From NCBI GenBank assembly GCA_947384955.1, contig CANDJC010000004.1, forward strand, positions 1 through 64,000: 64,000 nt of DNA. Direction: 5' to 3'. Origin of the DNA: an uncultured Eubacterium sp. GTDB taxonomy: Bacteria > Bacillota > Clostridia > Lachnospirales > Lachnospiraceae. A model generated the notes under the pieces. It searched no databases. It worked only from the letters and a program-made list of their open reading frames with translations, and was not told where the DNA came from. Below, piece after piece: positions 27,552 through 37,539 of the stretch (position 1 is its first letter; each line of letters starts with the position of its first letter). Made by a program: the position numbers and the translations under genes.

Positions 27552-28675
27552 ATGAATTTCTCCCTTATTGATACTCAAATCAGAAAATACAGAAGTGAAA
27601 GACTTGATTTAATAAGAGGAATAGCCTGCCTTTATATTATTGCGGGACATGTGGCTGGCTGGACGGGATCCGCTGGCTGGTTTTCCGAATTTGTGAGAAT
27701 ATGTACTTCTTTTACTCAGCCTGGCGGAGAAACAAATGCGGGTGTTATTCTGTTTATTGTATTAAGCGGATATTGTATTCATAGAAACAGGTTAGAATGC
27801 CTGACGAATAAAAGTGTTATTGATTTTTATAGAAAAAGGATTGTGCGGATTATGCCTTTGTTCTTATTTGGAACCATAATTGGGGTATTGTTCTGGATGT
27901 TATCGTTTAATGCGGACATTACTTCAAGATGTACAGCCACATATGCGATAAGCCTGAGAGCGATACTCTTGAAGATTACTGGTATAAATGTAATCATTCC
28001 ATTTGCGTATTCTGATACTTATTTAGGAAATGCGCCGCTGGTGACAGTTGAGGTTCTTTTATATTTATATGCTGCATACCCTTTGATTCTGCTGCTTGAA
28101 GAGAACTTTCGAAGAATATGGAAGGTACTGTTTGGGTTGCTTTGGGCATTGGTGTTTCTTCTTTCATTCAAAAATGGATATTACAACTGGTGGAATAATG
28201 CTTGTGTTATTTCATTTTTACCATTTTGGTACATGGGGGGGTATCCAATAACCACAAAAATAAAGGGAATCTGTGTGCAAAACTAACAATATCCGTGCTG
28301 TTATACATTGTTTTATATATACTGCTTATCAGTGTGGACGGCGGAAATTTTGACATAACTATTTTATATTTGATTGCAGAGTCGAGAAAGCTGATTTTGG
28401 GTTTTGTATTTGCAAATATCATCGAATTTTTTGATGTAGAAAAACAAGTAAAAATTATGACATTTGGATTGAAGGACATAGGCAGTATCTCATTTTCACT
28501 GTATGCGGTTCATGCACCTGTAGCAATTTTTTTTATTGCAGCAGGAGCGGATGTTATGACCGTACTCATTGGCATATTTTTATCAGGAACAGTCTGTTAT
28601 ATTTTGGTTGAGAAAAAACTTTCCGATAACCTGTGTCATTTAGACATTAGAAATATGGCAGAACGTTTTAAATAA
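27552..28675 (+). pseudogene. Acyltransferase-3 gene, frameshifted at a 7-G run (OFF)
   Basis: Membrane acyltransferase of the acyltransferase-3 family (O-acetyltransferases such as OafA). The 5' part has the family opening RSERLDLIRGIACLYIIAGH (about 14-33) and the R-x-x-R-I-x-P region (KRIVRIMPLFLFG). At 28235-28241 seven Gs end the frame shortly afterwards (stop at 28286). The rest (SLYAVHAPVAIFF, stop 28675) is intact in the +2 frame. Eight or five Gs would restore one ~374-residue protein. The ATG at 27552 follows TAGGAGGATT. It is either phase-OFF or a fresh pseudogene. Confidence 0.8.
28235..28241 (+). repeat. Poly-G run, 7 bases (out of frame, OFF)
   Basis: Seven Gs in the acyltransferase gene, one short of (or two over) the number that joins the two halves. 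Confidence 0.75.
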
Positions 28676-28721
28676 TTTGAGATTTATGTTTGAAATCACT
28701 GATTTGGAGATGTGAGCAGCA

Positions 28722-30575
28722 ATGTGCGGAATATGCGGTTTTGTTAATAAAAGAAGAAGAGAATTCACAAAAGAGTCCTTAAAAGCTATGCTGTCTGTAA
28801 TTCAGCACCGGGGACCAGATGCTGAAGGTATCTATGTCTGGAAAAACGTTGGAATTGGACACAGAAGATTATCAATTATAGATTTGAGTGAAGATGGTAA
28901 TCAGCCAATGAGTTATTTAGAGCGTTATGTTATGACCTATAACGGAGAAGTCTATAATTATTTAGAATTAAAGCGTGTATTAGAAAAAAAAGGATACTCT
29001 TTTAAGACAAAAACTGATACAGAAGTAATACTTGCTGCATATGACTGCTGGAAGGAAGACTGTTTGAAATATTTCAACGGTATGTGGGCATTTGCAATTT
29101 TAGATAAAAAAAGAAACAGGATATTTATGGCTAGGGACAGGTATGGAATCAAGCCATTTTACTATTACAAGGATAACAGTAATCTATTGTTCGCTTCGGA
29201 GATTAAACAGATATTAAAGGTAAAGCCGGAACTGGCAGTGGCAAATACAGGCAGACTGCAAGAGTTTTTAATGTACGGAATAACGGAATCCGGCGAGAAA
29301 ACTTTCTATGATCAAATATACTCATTAAAACCGGGTCATCAAATTGTTTATGATATATATAACGAATCATTTGAAATAACAAGATGGTATGATTATAACC
29401 ATAATATCAGGAAAAAATCATATACAAAGACAGTGACTGAATTTAGAAAACTTTTTGAAGATGCAGTTAACTTGAGAAAAAGGGCAGATGTTAGGATAGG
29501 AGCATGTCTTTCGGGCGGAATTGATTCGTCTGCTATTGTCTGTACCTATATGAAGGATGAAAAAGCTGAGCTGTCTGCGATATCGTCATGCTATAAGGGA
29601 GTGAAGGAAAAAAGATATGACGAGCGAGAATATATAGATGCAGTTGTAAAAAAGACCGGAGTTGATTCAGTGAAGGTCTATCTTACTTTTGAAGAAGGAT
29701 ATTCAAATCTTGAGAAAATAATATGGCATATGGACGAGCCCTTTTCTTCTTTTTCGATTTTGGCACAATGGAAAGTATTTAAAGAAGCGAAACGAAAAGG
29801 ACTCACTGTGATGATGGATGGACAAGGGGCGGATGAACAGCTTTGCGGTTATACAAGCTTTATCTTTCCAGCATTAATTGATGACGTAAATCATTTAAGA
29901 TTGATAAATTATTTAAATACCGTGAGATTTCTTCGAAAAAGGGCTTGTTTAGAGAAAATTAACTATAGGGCATTATCATTAAAAGCTGTTTTATACTCAA
30001 AGTGGTTAGGCAGAATAAAGAAGCTGTATGAGGCAGGAAAAACGAAAGGAACTGTTTCAGGAAATGAACTATTTAAATTTGAATGTAAAATATCCGAGAA
30101 GCATAATTTTATGGATATATTCAGATATTCTAAGCATATGATGGAGCAGAATCTGCTGTCTTTATTACATTATGAAGATAGGAATTCGATGTCATTCTCT
30201 ATTGAATCCAGAGTTCCTTTTTTGGATTACAGACTTGTTAATCTTAATATGTCATTGCCATCATGCTATAAAATCAGGAATGGATTTACCAAGGCATTGC
30301 TCAGAGATGCAATGAAAGGTTTACTGCCCGAAAAAATCAGGAAAAGAGTATCTAAATTGGGATTTGCTGCTCCTGAAGATGTATGGATTAACGAAAATGA
30401 TTCTCTAATCTTTTCAGAGCTCAGTCAGGCATGTGATGAACTTCCTTCATTAGTGGACAAGGGTAAAGTATTGGAATGGCATCGCAAATGTGTGGAAACA
30501 AATAAAAAGGATGAGTTTGTGTTTCGAATCATATGTCTTGCTAAATGGAAAAAGGTATATAACGTGAGGATTTAA
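28722..30575 (+). CDS. Asparagine-synthase-type amidotransferase 3
   Basis: A 617-residue AsnB-family enzyme: Cys2 in MCGICGFV, PPi loop SGGIDSS at about 264. It is more like amidotransferase 1 (15177) in length and context than like number 2. A third copy suggests that a second or third uronic acid residue of the repeat unit is amidated, or that the acceptors differ. GGAG precedes the ATG. It is followed after 5 bases by a large glycosyltransferase. Confidence 0.8.
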   Translation: MCGICGFVNKRRREFTKESLKAMLSVIQHRGPDAEGIYVWKNVGIGHRRLSIIDLSEDGNQPMSYLERYVMTYNGEVYNYLELKRVLEKKGYSFKTKTDTEVILAAYDCWKEDCLKYFNGMWAFAILDKKRNRIFMARDRYGIKPFYYYKDNSNLLFASEIKQILKVKPELAVANTGRLQEFLMYGITESGEKTFYDQIYSLKPGHQIVYDIYNESFEITRWYDYNHNIRKKSYTKTVTEFRKLFEDAVNLRKRADVRIGACLSGGIDSSAIVCTYMKDEKAELSAISSCYKGVKEKRYDEREYIDAVVKKTGVDSVKVYLTFEEGYSNLEKIIWHMDEPFSSFSILAQWKVFKEAKRKGLTVMMDGQGADEQLCGYTSFIFPALIDDVNHLRLINYLNTVRFLRKRACLEKINYRALSLKAVLYSKWLGRIKKLYEAGKTKGTVSGNELFKFECKISEKHNFMDIFRYSKHMMEQNLLSLLHYEDRNSMSFSIESRVPFLDYRLVNLNMSLPSCYKIRNGFTKALLRDAMKGLLPEKIRKRVSKLGFAAPEDVWINENDSLIFSELSQACDELPSLVDKGKVLEWHRKCVETNKKDEFVFRIICLAKWKKVYNVRI

Positions 30576-30580
30576 AATAT

Positions 30581-32878
30581 ATGATGATTGATTTATCTGT
30601 ATATTTTGACGCTGTAGTTATGCTTACTATGTCAGACTGGTTTACAGAACCGATTAGTAACAGATATCATTTTGCGTCTAGATTTGAAAAGCAATTAAAA
30701 GTTTATTTTGTTCAGCCTGATTTAACAGGCGGAGGATGCAGCGTAGAAAATACAGAATTCGATAATATAAAAGTTGTACATATTTGCCGGATAACTTCAT
30801 TGTATCAATATCAGCAGCTTGAGTATTTTTTGCTTAAAAGCGGCGTTACAAAACCATTATGGTGGGTTTATAACTATCGGTTTGCAAATTTTATAAAGCG
30901 TGTTACAGGGATAAAAATATTTCATGCAACTGAAGATTTCCTTAATTTTCCCCAGAAGGACGTAGAGAAATATAAGGATGATCTGATTACATTGATAAAA
31001 AATACGGATCTTTTGGTAGCAGTATCGGAGAATGTTGAAAAATCATACAGAACGCTGGGAATAGATTTTAAATGCATCGTTTTAAAAAATGGCGTTGACT
31101 ATAAAAAATGGAGATTGAAAGAAAGTGAGAAAAAGAATAGAGAGAATAATCATGATAAAATAATTATCTATCAAGGCAATGTGAACTATAGATTAGACTA
31201 CAGCCTGTTGTCAGAAATTGCAGATGAAATGCATGACTGGGAAATATGGCTGTGTGGCAGAAATGATGGCAGCAGTGAATTTAAAAAACTGGTTTCAGAT
31301 TATTCAAACGTCAGATATTATGGAGAAATGGACATTGATTCCGTAAGAAATAAATGTATTGCTTCAGCTGTGGGGATTATTCCGTTTAAACAGAATGAAC
31401 TGATGAAGAATTCCATTCCGTTAAAAACTTTTGAATATATGGCTGCAGGACTATCCGTTGCAAGTATTCCAATTGACGGATTAAGAGGGAAAAAACCTTA
31501 TATAAGATTTGCGTCAGATGGAAAAAGGTTCTGTGAAATTATTAAGGAACTATCCCTTCAAAATACAGCGGACGATATCATCAGGAAAGATGAAATTGCA
31601 AGAGAAGAAGATTATGATGCGCGTTTTCTCAGACTTATAAATGAGCTGGCCAAAATCTGCGAGACAAAAATAGAAGAAACAGATAAGAATGTCGCCATAT
31701 TGTATGATGAGTCATCGAACAAAATTTTTACGATAAAAAATTACCTGGATATGTTTGAGAGGTATTCAGCAAACAGAGTCAAATATATAGGAATACATGA
31801 GGAAATAGATAATTTTTTATCATATGATGCAGTGATTGTTTTTTATTCCGTAAGAGTTTGTGAGAGGGGATTTCTCCCAGAAAAAACAGAGAGGGGTATA
31901 AAAAGTTTTACAGGTAAGAAACTGCTTTTCATTCAGGATGATTATGACAATACAGAAGAAACAAGAAAATTTATAAAACGAAACAGGATTGATGCTGTAC
32001 TAAGTGTTGTGCCATATTCGTATATCAATAAAGCATATCCGTTAAAGAGATTTCGAAATACGTTTTTCTTTAGTATTTTAACAGGTTATATTTCTGATGA
32101 AATGAAAGAATATACATCTATGCCTATTGCTTCCAGAGATATACATATTGGTTACAGAGGAAGGGAACTGGGATGGTGGTATGGAAACCTCGGACGAGAA
32201 AAGCTGATGATTGGAGCGGGTGTAAAAAAACGAGTGAAGCAGTATGATGATATAAAGGAAGATGTAGAATGGGATGATGCACATAGAATAGGTGCTGAGG
32301 GGTGGCTTGACTGGTTATCTTCGCTTAAAACAACTCTTGCAACCCAAAGCGGATCCAATATATTTGATGAAAAACAATTAATAAAGAGAAACGTGCTTAG
32401 AATCCAGCGTTTTTTCCCATCTATTACTTATGAACATGTACATAAATTATTGATGAGCCGTGTGGAAGGAAGAATAAAAACAGAGACAGTATCGCCTAAA
32501 ATGTTTGAGGCTATTGCACTGAAAACGGTTCTGATTATGTTTGAAGGAAATTATTCCGATGGTTTGCTGAAGCCGAATATTCATTTTATTCCATTAAAAA
32601 AGGATTTCAGTAATTTTGAACAGGTTGTTGAAAAGGTAAGAGATGATGCATTTTTACAATCATTTGCGGATAATGCTTATAATGACATAATGGGAAGATA
32701 TGAGCTGACATATAAATGGCTGATAGGATATGCTGACAGGATTTTGGCCAGTTCATTTCCGCTGGATAGTAAAGTGGTAAATCGTGACCGCAGGCATGCT
32801 GAGATGAAAGATTTTGTTGAAAGACTAGACAATAAAATTAAGAGGACTCTGATAAAAAAGGGGAGCAGCAATGGGTGA
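30581..32878 (+). CDS. Two-domain glycosyltransferase (GT4 + CgeB-like)
   Basis: A 765-residue protein made of two glycosyltransferase modules. The N-terminal half (about 1-370) has the GT-B donor pattern IIIYQGNVNYRLDYSLLSEI (about 192-211) and FEYMAAGLSVASIPIDGL (about 282-299). The C-terminal half (about 375-765) is CgeB-like: LLFIQDDYDNTEE, YRGRELGWWYG and FEGNYSDGLLKPNIHFIPLK. The second half is homologous to the genes at 21140 and 32871. Such a fusion could add two successive sugars. It overlaps the next gene by 8 bases. Confidence 0.75.
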   Translation: MMIDLSVYFDAVVMLTMSDWFTEPISNRYHFASRFEKQLKVYFVQPDLTGGGCSVENTEFDNIKVVHICRITSLYQYQQLEYFLLKSGVTKPLWWVYNYRFANFIKRVTGIKIFHATEDFLNFPQKDVEKYKDDLITLIKNTDLLVAVSENVEKSYRTLGIDFKCIVLKNGVDYKKWRLKESEKKNRENNHDKIIIYQGNVNYRLDYSLLSEIADEMHDWEIWLCGRNDGSSEFKKLVSDYSNVRYYGEMDIDSVRNKCIASAVGIIPFKQNELMKNSIPLKTFEYMAAGLSVASIPIDGLRGKKPYIRFASDGKRFCEIIKELSLQNTADDIIRKDEIAREEDYDARFLRLINELAKICETKIEETDKNVAILYDESSNKIFTIKNYLDMFERYSANRVKYIGIHEEIDNFLSYDAVIVFYSVRVCERGFLPEKTERGIKSFTGKKLLFIQDDYDNTEETRKFIKRNRIDAVLSVVPYSYINKAYPLKRFRNTFFFSILTGYISDEMKEYTSMPIASRDIHIGYRGRELGWWYGNLGREKLMIGAGVKKRVKQYDDIKEDVEWDDAHRIGAEGWLDWLSSLKTTLATQSGSNIFDEKQLIKRNVLRIQRFFPSITYEHVHKLLMSRVEGRIKTETVSPKMFEAIALKTVLIMFEGNYSDGLLKPNIHFIPLKKDFSNFEQVVEKVRDDAFLQSFADNAYNDIMGRYELTYKWLIGYADRILASSFPLDSKVVNRDRRHAEMKDFVERLDNKIKRTLIKKGSSNG

Positions 32879-34131
32879 AATACTGTTTGTATATAGACCA
32901 TATGGTTTGAAACCGAGAAAAACTATAACAGATTCTATTTTTTGCTTCAGGCATTCAGAAAAAGAAGGTAATCATGTATATTTTTACGATTATACACATA
33001 ATCGAAGTGTATGGAAGAAACTTTCTAAGCACAAGTTTGATGCTGTAATCTATCACTATACATTCATGACGCTTCGTTCAAAACCGGATATCTGGCAGGA
33101 GGCACAAAACAGACTGAAAAAAATTAAGACAGGAGTAAGTGCAGCAATTATTCAGGATGAGTATATTTATAGTAAATATACACAGAATTTTCTGAAAAAT
33201 ATGGATGTAAAAAAAGTATTTACGCTTGCCAGGGGAGAAAACATTCGCATTATGTACCCTGATGCAGAGGCTGATTTCTACACGGTTCTTCCAGGGTACG
33301 CAGATACAGAAGCATTAGAAATGATAGCAGAATTGGAAAAGGAATTATGCAGAGAGAAGGACAGCATTGATATTGGCTATAGAGCTAGAAAACTTAGTTA
33401 TTCGCTTGGAAGACAGGGTTTGCTTAAAACACAGATTGCAGATGTATTTAATAGTGAAATATCGAAACATTCGGATTTAGAAGCTGATATTTCAACAACT
33501 GGAGATACCAGAAATGTGTTTTTGGGACTTGACTGGTATAGATTTCTGATAAAATGCAGAACAATGCTAGGATGCACGGGGGGGGGGGGGGGGGGCGGTG
33601 GTTGGCCCGGATGGTGCTATTTTTGAAAGAATAACAAGTTTTTTTAAATAAAAACCTGATTCGAATTATCGGGTTGTAGAATAAAAATTTCTACAGGATG
33701 ATGGTAACATCGATTACTCTGCATTATCACCGCGATTTTTTGAGTGTGCCATGACAAAAACATGTCAGATATTGGCTGAAGGCGATTATGGAGATGTAAT
33801 GAAACCAGGCGTTCATTTTATAGAAATCAAAAGAGATTTCAGCAATATAAATGATGTGATAGAACAGATTAAGAATCGTGAATTATGTGAAAGGATAGCC
33901 CAAAATGCTTATAATGATTTAATAGAAAGCGGCAAATATACATATGATGCTTTTGTTGAATTAGTGATATCAAAACTTAATTTATCTGTAAAAAATACTG
34001 GTAGAAATACTCGGGTAGATAGATATTTATCATTTAACGATTTAAGTATTTACGCATCAATGAAAGTAAAGGAGTGTTTACGAAATATTTATGGCGTTTT
34101 TAGGAATCAATTCCCAACTACGAAAAGATGA
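32871..34131 (+). pseudogene. Decayed CgeB-like glycosyltransferase with 18-G run
   Basis: The 5' part (MGEILFVYRPYGLK onward) matches the CgeB-like relative at 21140. At 33578-33595 eighteen Gs put the frame off by one, and translation ends at about 33626. The correct frame after the run reads AVVGPDGAIFERITSFFK, aligning with the paralogue's SVLDRDGSIYKSVKKK, then meets two TAA stops (about 33648 and 33681). It is intact from SALSPRFFECAMTKTCQILA to 34131 (GVHFIEIKRDFSN). At least two nonsense changes besides the G run mean it is probably dead, not merely phase-off. Confidence 0.75.
33578..33595 (+). repeat. Poly-G run, 18 bases
   Basis: Eighteen consecutive Gs, the longest homopolymer in the window, in the decayed glycosyltransferase. 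Alignment with its paralogue suggests an ancestral run of about eight. The exact count is uncertain because such runs are hard to sequence. Confidence 0.8.
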
Positions 34132-34172
34132 ATTATTTCTAAGAAAATTTAGAACTTTTGCTGGAGGTTGTA

Positions 34173-35942
34173 ATGTCGATAATCAGGGTAAATAAAAAGT
34201 TTTCAAAAATACTTACCAATCATCAGAAAAAAAGAATAATAGAACTGGGGTTTTTAATGGTGATAGGCGGCTTGCTGGAGACTTTATCTGTTTCGCTTAT
34301 GGTACCCTTTATTACTGCGGTCATGAATCCAGACAACGTAATGGCTAACAAATACGTGCGAATTTTATGCCGGCATTTTGGCATTCATTCATCCAGAACT
34401 TTCCTGATTGCAATGGCCATAGGATTAGCAGTTATATATATATTAAAAAATGCATATTTACTTTTTGAATATAATATTCAATATAGATTTGTTTACGGCA
34501 ATATGCATAGGATGCAGAGCAGGCTGTTGCAGGATTATTTAAATAAACCTTATGAGTTTTTTTTGAGAACAAATTCAAGTGAGATTTACAGAACGATTAA
34601 TTCTGACACATATAATACATTCCTGTTACAACATACGCTGCTTAGCGTTTTTACTGAAGTTATAGTATCTATCATGCTAGTAATGACGGTATTTATTATT
34701 GCTCCGTTTATTTCTGCATGTATAGCTGTGGTTCTTTTTGTATTGGTACTTGTGATTAATTTTTTTGTTAAGCCTGTATTGCGAAATGTTGGAATTGACA
34801 TGATGGAAACACAGGCTAAAATGCAGAAATGGCTTTTTCAAGCAATTCAAGGGATTAAGGATTTAAAAGTAACTCAGTCAGAAGGCTTTTTTGTGAAAAA
34901 CTTTGAGACATTTGGAAGCGGGTATGTTAGAGATATTAGAAAGTCACAAGTGCTTGGGCTGACACCCAAATACATAATTGAAGCTGCAAGTATGGGTACA
35001 ATGTTTATAATTGTAGCTGGTATGATATACTTTGGCAGTGAGCTTGAATCAATGGTTCCAATGCTGTCTGCAATTGCAATGGGAGCCATAAGACTATTAC
35101 CGTCAATAAACAGAATATCTAGTGCGCTAGGAGCGATAGCGATAAATGAACCGATGCTGGATTCACTTATCAGCACATTAAATGACGATGATATCGGCAA
35201 TGTATCGAGAGATAGTAAAAAGTCTGTGCATAAATCACAAATATCCAAAAGAAGAGAGCAGAGTTCCGCCATTATATTTAACAAAAGCATTGATTTTAGG
35301 AATATTACATTTTGTTATTCTGGAGCAGAAAAATATATATTTGAAGATGCATCACTGCATGTTTTGAAAGGCGAATCTATAGGACTTGTAGGTGAGTCGG
35401 GTGCAGGTAAGTCTACAGCCGTAGATATCATGCTTGGATTGCTTTATCCGAGTCGTGGAGAAATAATGGTTGATGGTAAAAATATTTATGATGATTTAGG
35501 AAGCTGGTATTCGCAGATTGGATATATTCCACAGTCAATTTTTTTGATGGATGATAGTATTAGAGAAAATGTCTCTTTCGGAAAAGAAGATATAACGGAT
35601 GAACAGATTTGGGAGGCGTTAAAGAAAGCTTCAATTGATGAATTTGTAAGAACACTTCCTGATGAACTTGAAACACAGATTGGTGAGAGAGGTACCCGGC
35701 TTTCGGGCGGGCAGCGGCAGAGGATAGGCATCGCAAGAGCATTATGCAGAAACCCTCAGGTACTCATTTTTGACGAGGCAACGAGTGCTCTTGATAACGA
35801 AACGGAAGCATCTATTATGGAATCCATTCATAATCTTCACGGGCAGAAAACGATGATAATAATAGCACACAGGCTTTCAACAATAGAGAATTGTGATCAT
35901 ATATATAGAGTAAAAGACGGAAAACTGGAAAGACAAAGATGA
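34173..35942 (+). CDS. ABC transporter with fused membrane and ATPase domains (PglK/MsbA-like)
   Basis: A 589-residue half-transporter. Six hydrophobic segments (about 15-320) are followed by an ATPase: Walker A GESGAGKST (about 408-416), signature LSGGQRQR (about 510-517) and Walker B VLIFDEATSALD (about 530-541). This architecture is used by PglK-type flippases that move lipid-linked glycans. As no Wzx-type flippase is seen in cluster 1, this is the best candidate for translocating the repeat unit. The ATG at 34173 has CTGGAGG 5 bases before it; the TTG at 34158 precedes the ribosome site. Confidence 0.85.
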   Translation: MSIIRVNKKFSKILTNHQKKRIIELGFLMVIGGLLETLSVSLMVPFITAVMNPDNVMANKYVRILCRHFGIHSSRTFLIAMAIGLAVIYILKNAYLLFEYNIQYRFVYGNMHRMQSRLLQDYLNKPYEFFLRTNSSEIYRTINSDTYNTFLLQHTLLSVFTEVIVSIMLVMTVFIIAPFISACIAVVLFVLVLVINFFVKPVLRNVGIDMMETQAKMQKWLFQAIQGIKDLKVTQSEGFFVKNFETFGSGYVRDIRKSQVLGLTPKYIIEAASMGTMFIIVAGMIYFGSELESMVPMLSAIAMGAIRLLPSINRISSALGAIAINEPMLDSLISTLNDDDIGNVSRDSKKSVHKSQISKRREQSSAIIFNKSIDFRNITFCYSGAEKYIFEDASLHVLKGESIGLVGESGAGKSTAVDIMLGLLYPSRGEIMVDGKNIYDDLGSWYSQIGYIPQSIFLMDDSIRENVSFGKEDITDEQIWEALKKASIDEFVRTLPDELETQIGERGTRLSGGQRQRIGIARALCRNPQVLIFDEATSALDNETEASIMESIHNLHGQKTMIIIAHRLSTIENCDHIYRVKDGKLERQR

Positions 35943-36076
35943 CAAAATCAGGTTTGTAGTATATTATGTGATAACATTAGCAGATAATGAAATACAGGAT
36001 TTCCATATCTGAACAGTTAAAAGAAAAGTTCATTTTAAAATATAGTAAAAGAAAAATCATAGGAGAAGAAAAATTC

Positions 36077-37222
36077 ATGGAGTTCAGGGATTTACATAGG
36101 CAGTATGCAAAATTGCAGGAAAAAATTGACAATGAAATCGCAAAGGTTATAGCTGGTTCCCAGTTTATCTCAGGGGAAGCAGTAGAAAAACTGGAGAAAC
36201 AGCTTGCCAGCTATACTGGGGTGAAGCACTGTATTTCCTGTGGCAATGGAACAGATGCAATCAGTATTGCTTTAATGGCTTATGGCATCGGGCCAGACCA
36301 TGCCGTTTTTGTGCCGGATTTTACATTTTTTTCTTCAGGAGAGTGTCCGGCAGCTTTAGGAGCTACGCCGGTTTTTGTGGATATAAAACAAGATACTTAC
36401 AATATGAATGCAGTTAGTCTGGAGTCTGCAGTAAAGAAAGTTATAGAAGATGGAAAATTAATTCCAAAAGCAGTAATAGCAGTAGATTTGTTTGGAATGC
36501 CGGCAGATTATCATGCTCTGAGGAAAGTATGTGATAAATATAATATGCTTCTTTTGGAAGACGGGGCACAGGGATTTGGCGGACAGATTGGAAAACGAAG
36601 GGCCTGCAGTTTTGGAGATATATCCACAACGTCATTTTTTCCAGCAAAACCTCTGGGATGTTATGGAGATGGCGGAGCAATATTTACAGATGATGACAAT
36701 ATTGCTCAATTGTGCCGTTCGATTGCCGTACATGGAAAAAATGCGGATGATAAATATGATAACATACGGATAGGCATGAACAGCCGGCTGGATACCTTGC
36801 AGGCAGCTGTTTTGATACCAAAATTTGAGGCTTTTCAAGAGTATGAATTAAGGGATGTGAACGCTGCTGCACAGATATATCATGAATGCTTGGAGAATAT
36901 TCATGATTTAATACTTCCAACAGTACCAGACACATTTTTTTCCTCCTGGGCACAATATACAGTACAGCTGCCAATAAGTGCAGATCGGCTAAAAGTGCAG
37001 AGAGTTTTAAAGGATGCAGGCATCCCGTCAAGTATCTATTATACAAAACCTATGCATCAGCAGGGAGCATTTGCAGGTACTTATTCTGCGAATGCTGACT
37101 GTCCGGTGACAGATGAACTATGCAAGAGGGTTCTTTCTCTGCCGATTCATCCGTATCTGGAAAAATGGGAAATAAATAAGACGGCTGATGTTTTGCGATG
37201 TGCATTAATTAAGTGGGAGTAA
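36077..37222 (+). CDS. wbpE: PLP-dependent aminotransferase (WbpE-like)
   Basis: A 381-residue DegT/DnrJ/EryC1 aminotransferase. The catalytic lysine is in TTSFFPAKPLGCYGDGGAIF (about 180-199), which is the WbpE/WlbC pattern, and NSRLDTLQAAVLIPK (about 236-250) is also characteristic. It should transfer an amino group from glutamate to C3 of the 3-keto-uronate produced by WbpB. It lies ~21 kb after wbpABDI, at the last intact position of the cluster. The ATG at 36077 (MEFRDLHRQY) follows AGGAGAAG; an upstream in-frame ATG at 35987 lacks family similarity. Confidence 0.88.
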   Translation: MEFRDLHRQYAKLQEKIDNEIAKVIAGSQFISGEAVEKLEKQLASYTGVKHCISCGNGTDAISIALMAYGIGPDHAVFVPDFTFFSSGECPAALGATPVFVDIKQDTYNMNAVSLESAVKKVIEDGKLIPKAVIAVDLFGMPADYHALRKVCDKYNMLLLEDGAQGFGGQIGKRRACSFGDISTTSFFPAKPLGCYGDGGAIFTDDDNIAQLCRSIAVHGKNADDKYDNIRIGMNSRLDTLQAAVLIPKFEAFQEYELRDVNAAAQIYHECLENIHDLILPTVPDTFFSSWAQYTVQLPISADRLKVQRVLKDAGIPSSIYYTKPMHQQGAFAGTYSANADCPVTDELCKRVLSLPIHPYLEKWEINKTADVLRCALIKWE

Positions 37223-37228
37223 CATCTT

Positions 37229-37421
37229 TATGGCCGAATGACAGCTGCGCTCCAGAGAAAAGTCATGTTCTGCCTGCATTTATCCGACGCTTTCATGAAG
37301 CAAAAAGCAAGGAGCAGGGAAGGCTGCCTGCTGGGGAAACGGAAGTCTTCTCTGGGAATTTCTTTATGTGGATGATCTGGCAGAGCTTGTAACAAAGATT
37401 ATCGGATTTGAGGGAGAAATC
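37229..37421 (+). pseudogene. Remnant of GDP-L-fucose synthase
   Basis: Immediately after wbpE, short pieces in shifting frames read WPNDSCAPEKSHVLPAFIRR, RRFHEAK, then W-G-N-G-S-L-L-W-E-F-L-Y-V-D-D-L-A-E-L and a later KIIGFEGEI. The order and motifs (LYGPND, SHVLPALIRRFHEAK, REFLYVDDLA) are those of GDP-4-keto-6-deoxymannose epimerase/reductase (Fcl). Frameshifts and missing blocks mean it is dead. It suggests the ancestral cluster once made a fucose-type sugar. A weak hairpin with a T run near 37450-37490 may end the cluster transcript. Confidence 0.6.
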
Positions 37422-37539
37422 TGCTGCTTGTTTTCGTTTTGAAAAAATGGACTGTCCATGTTTTTGCGCTGAACAGCCCGTTTTTTATTGTCTTTCTACA
37501 AATTTAAAATGATATTCGTCCATTTTATGCTACGCCTTC

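Noticed and set aside
18081..33595. The G runs as plain sequencing errors.
   Set aside because: Errors of one base are possible at each, but five runs of 7-18 Gs, all in glycan genes, cannot arise from base-calling alone. The individual ON/OFF states should still be treated as provisional.
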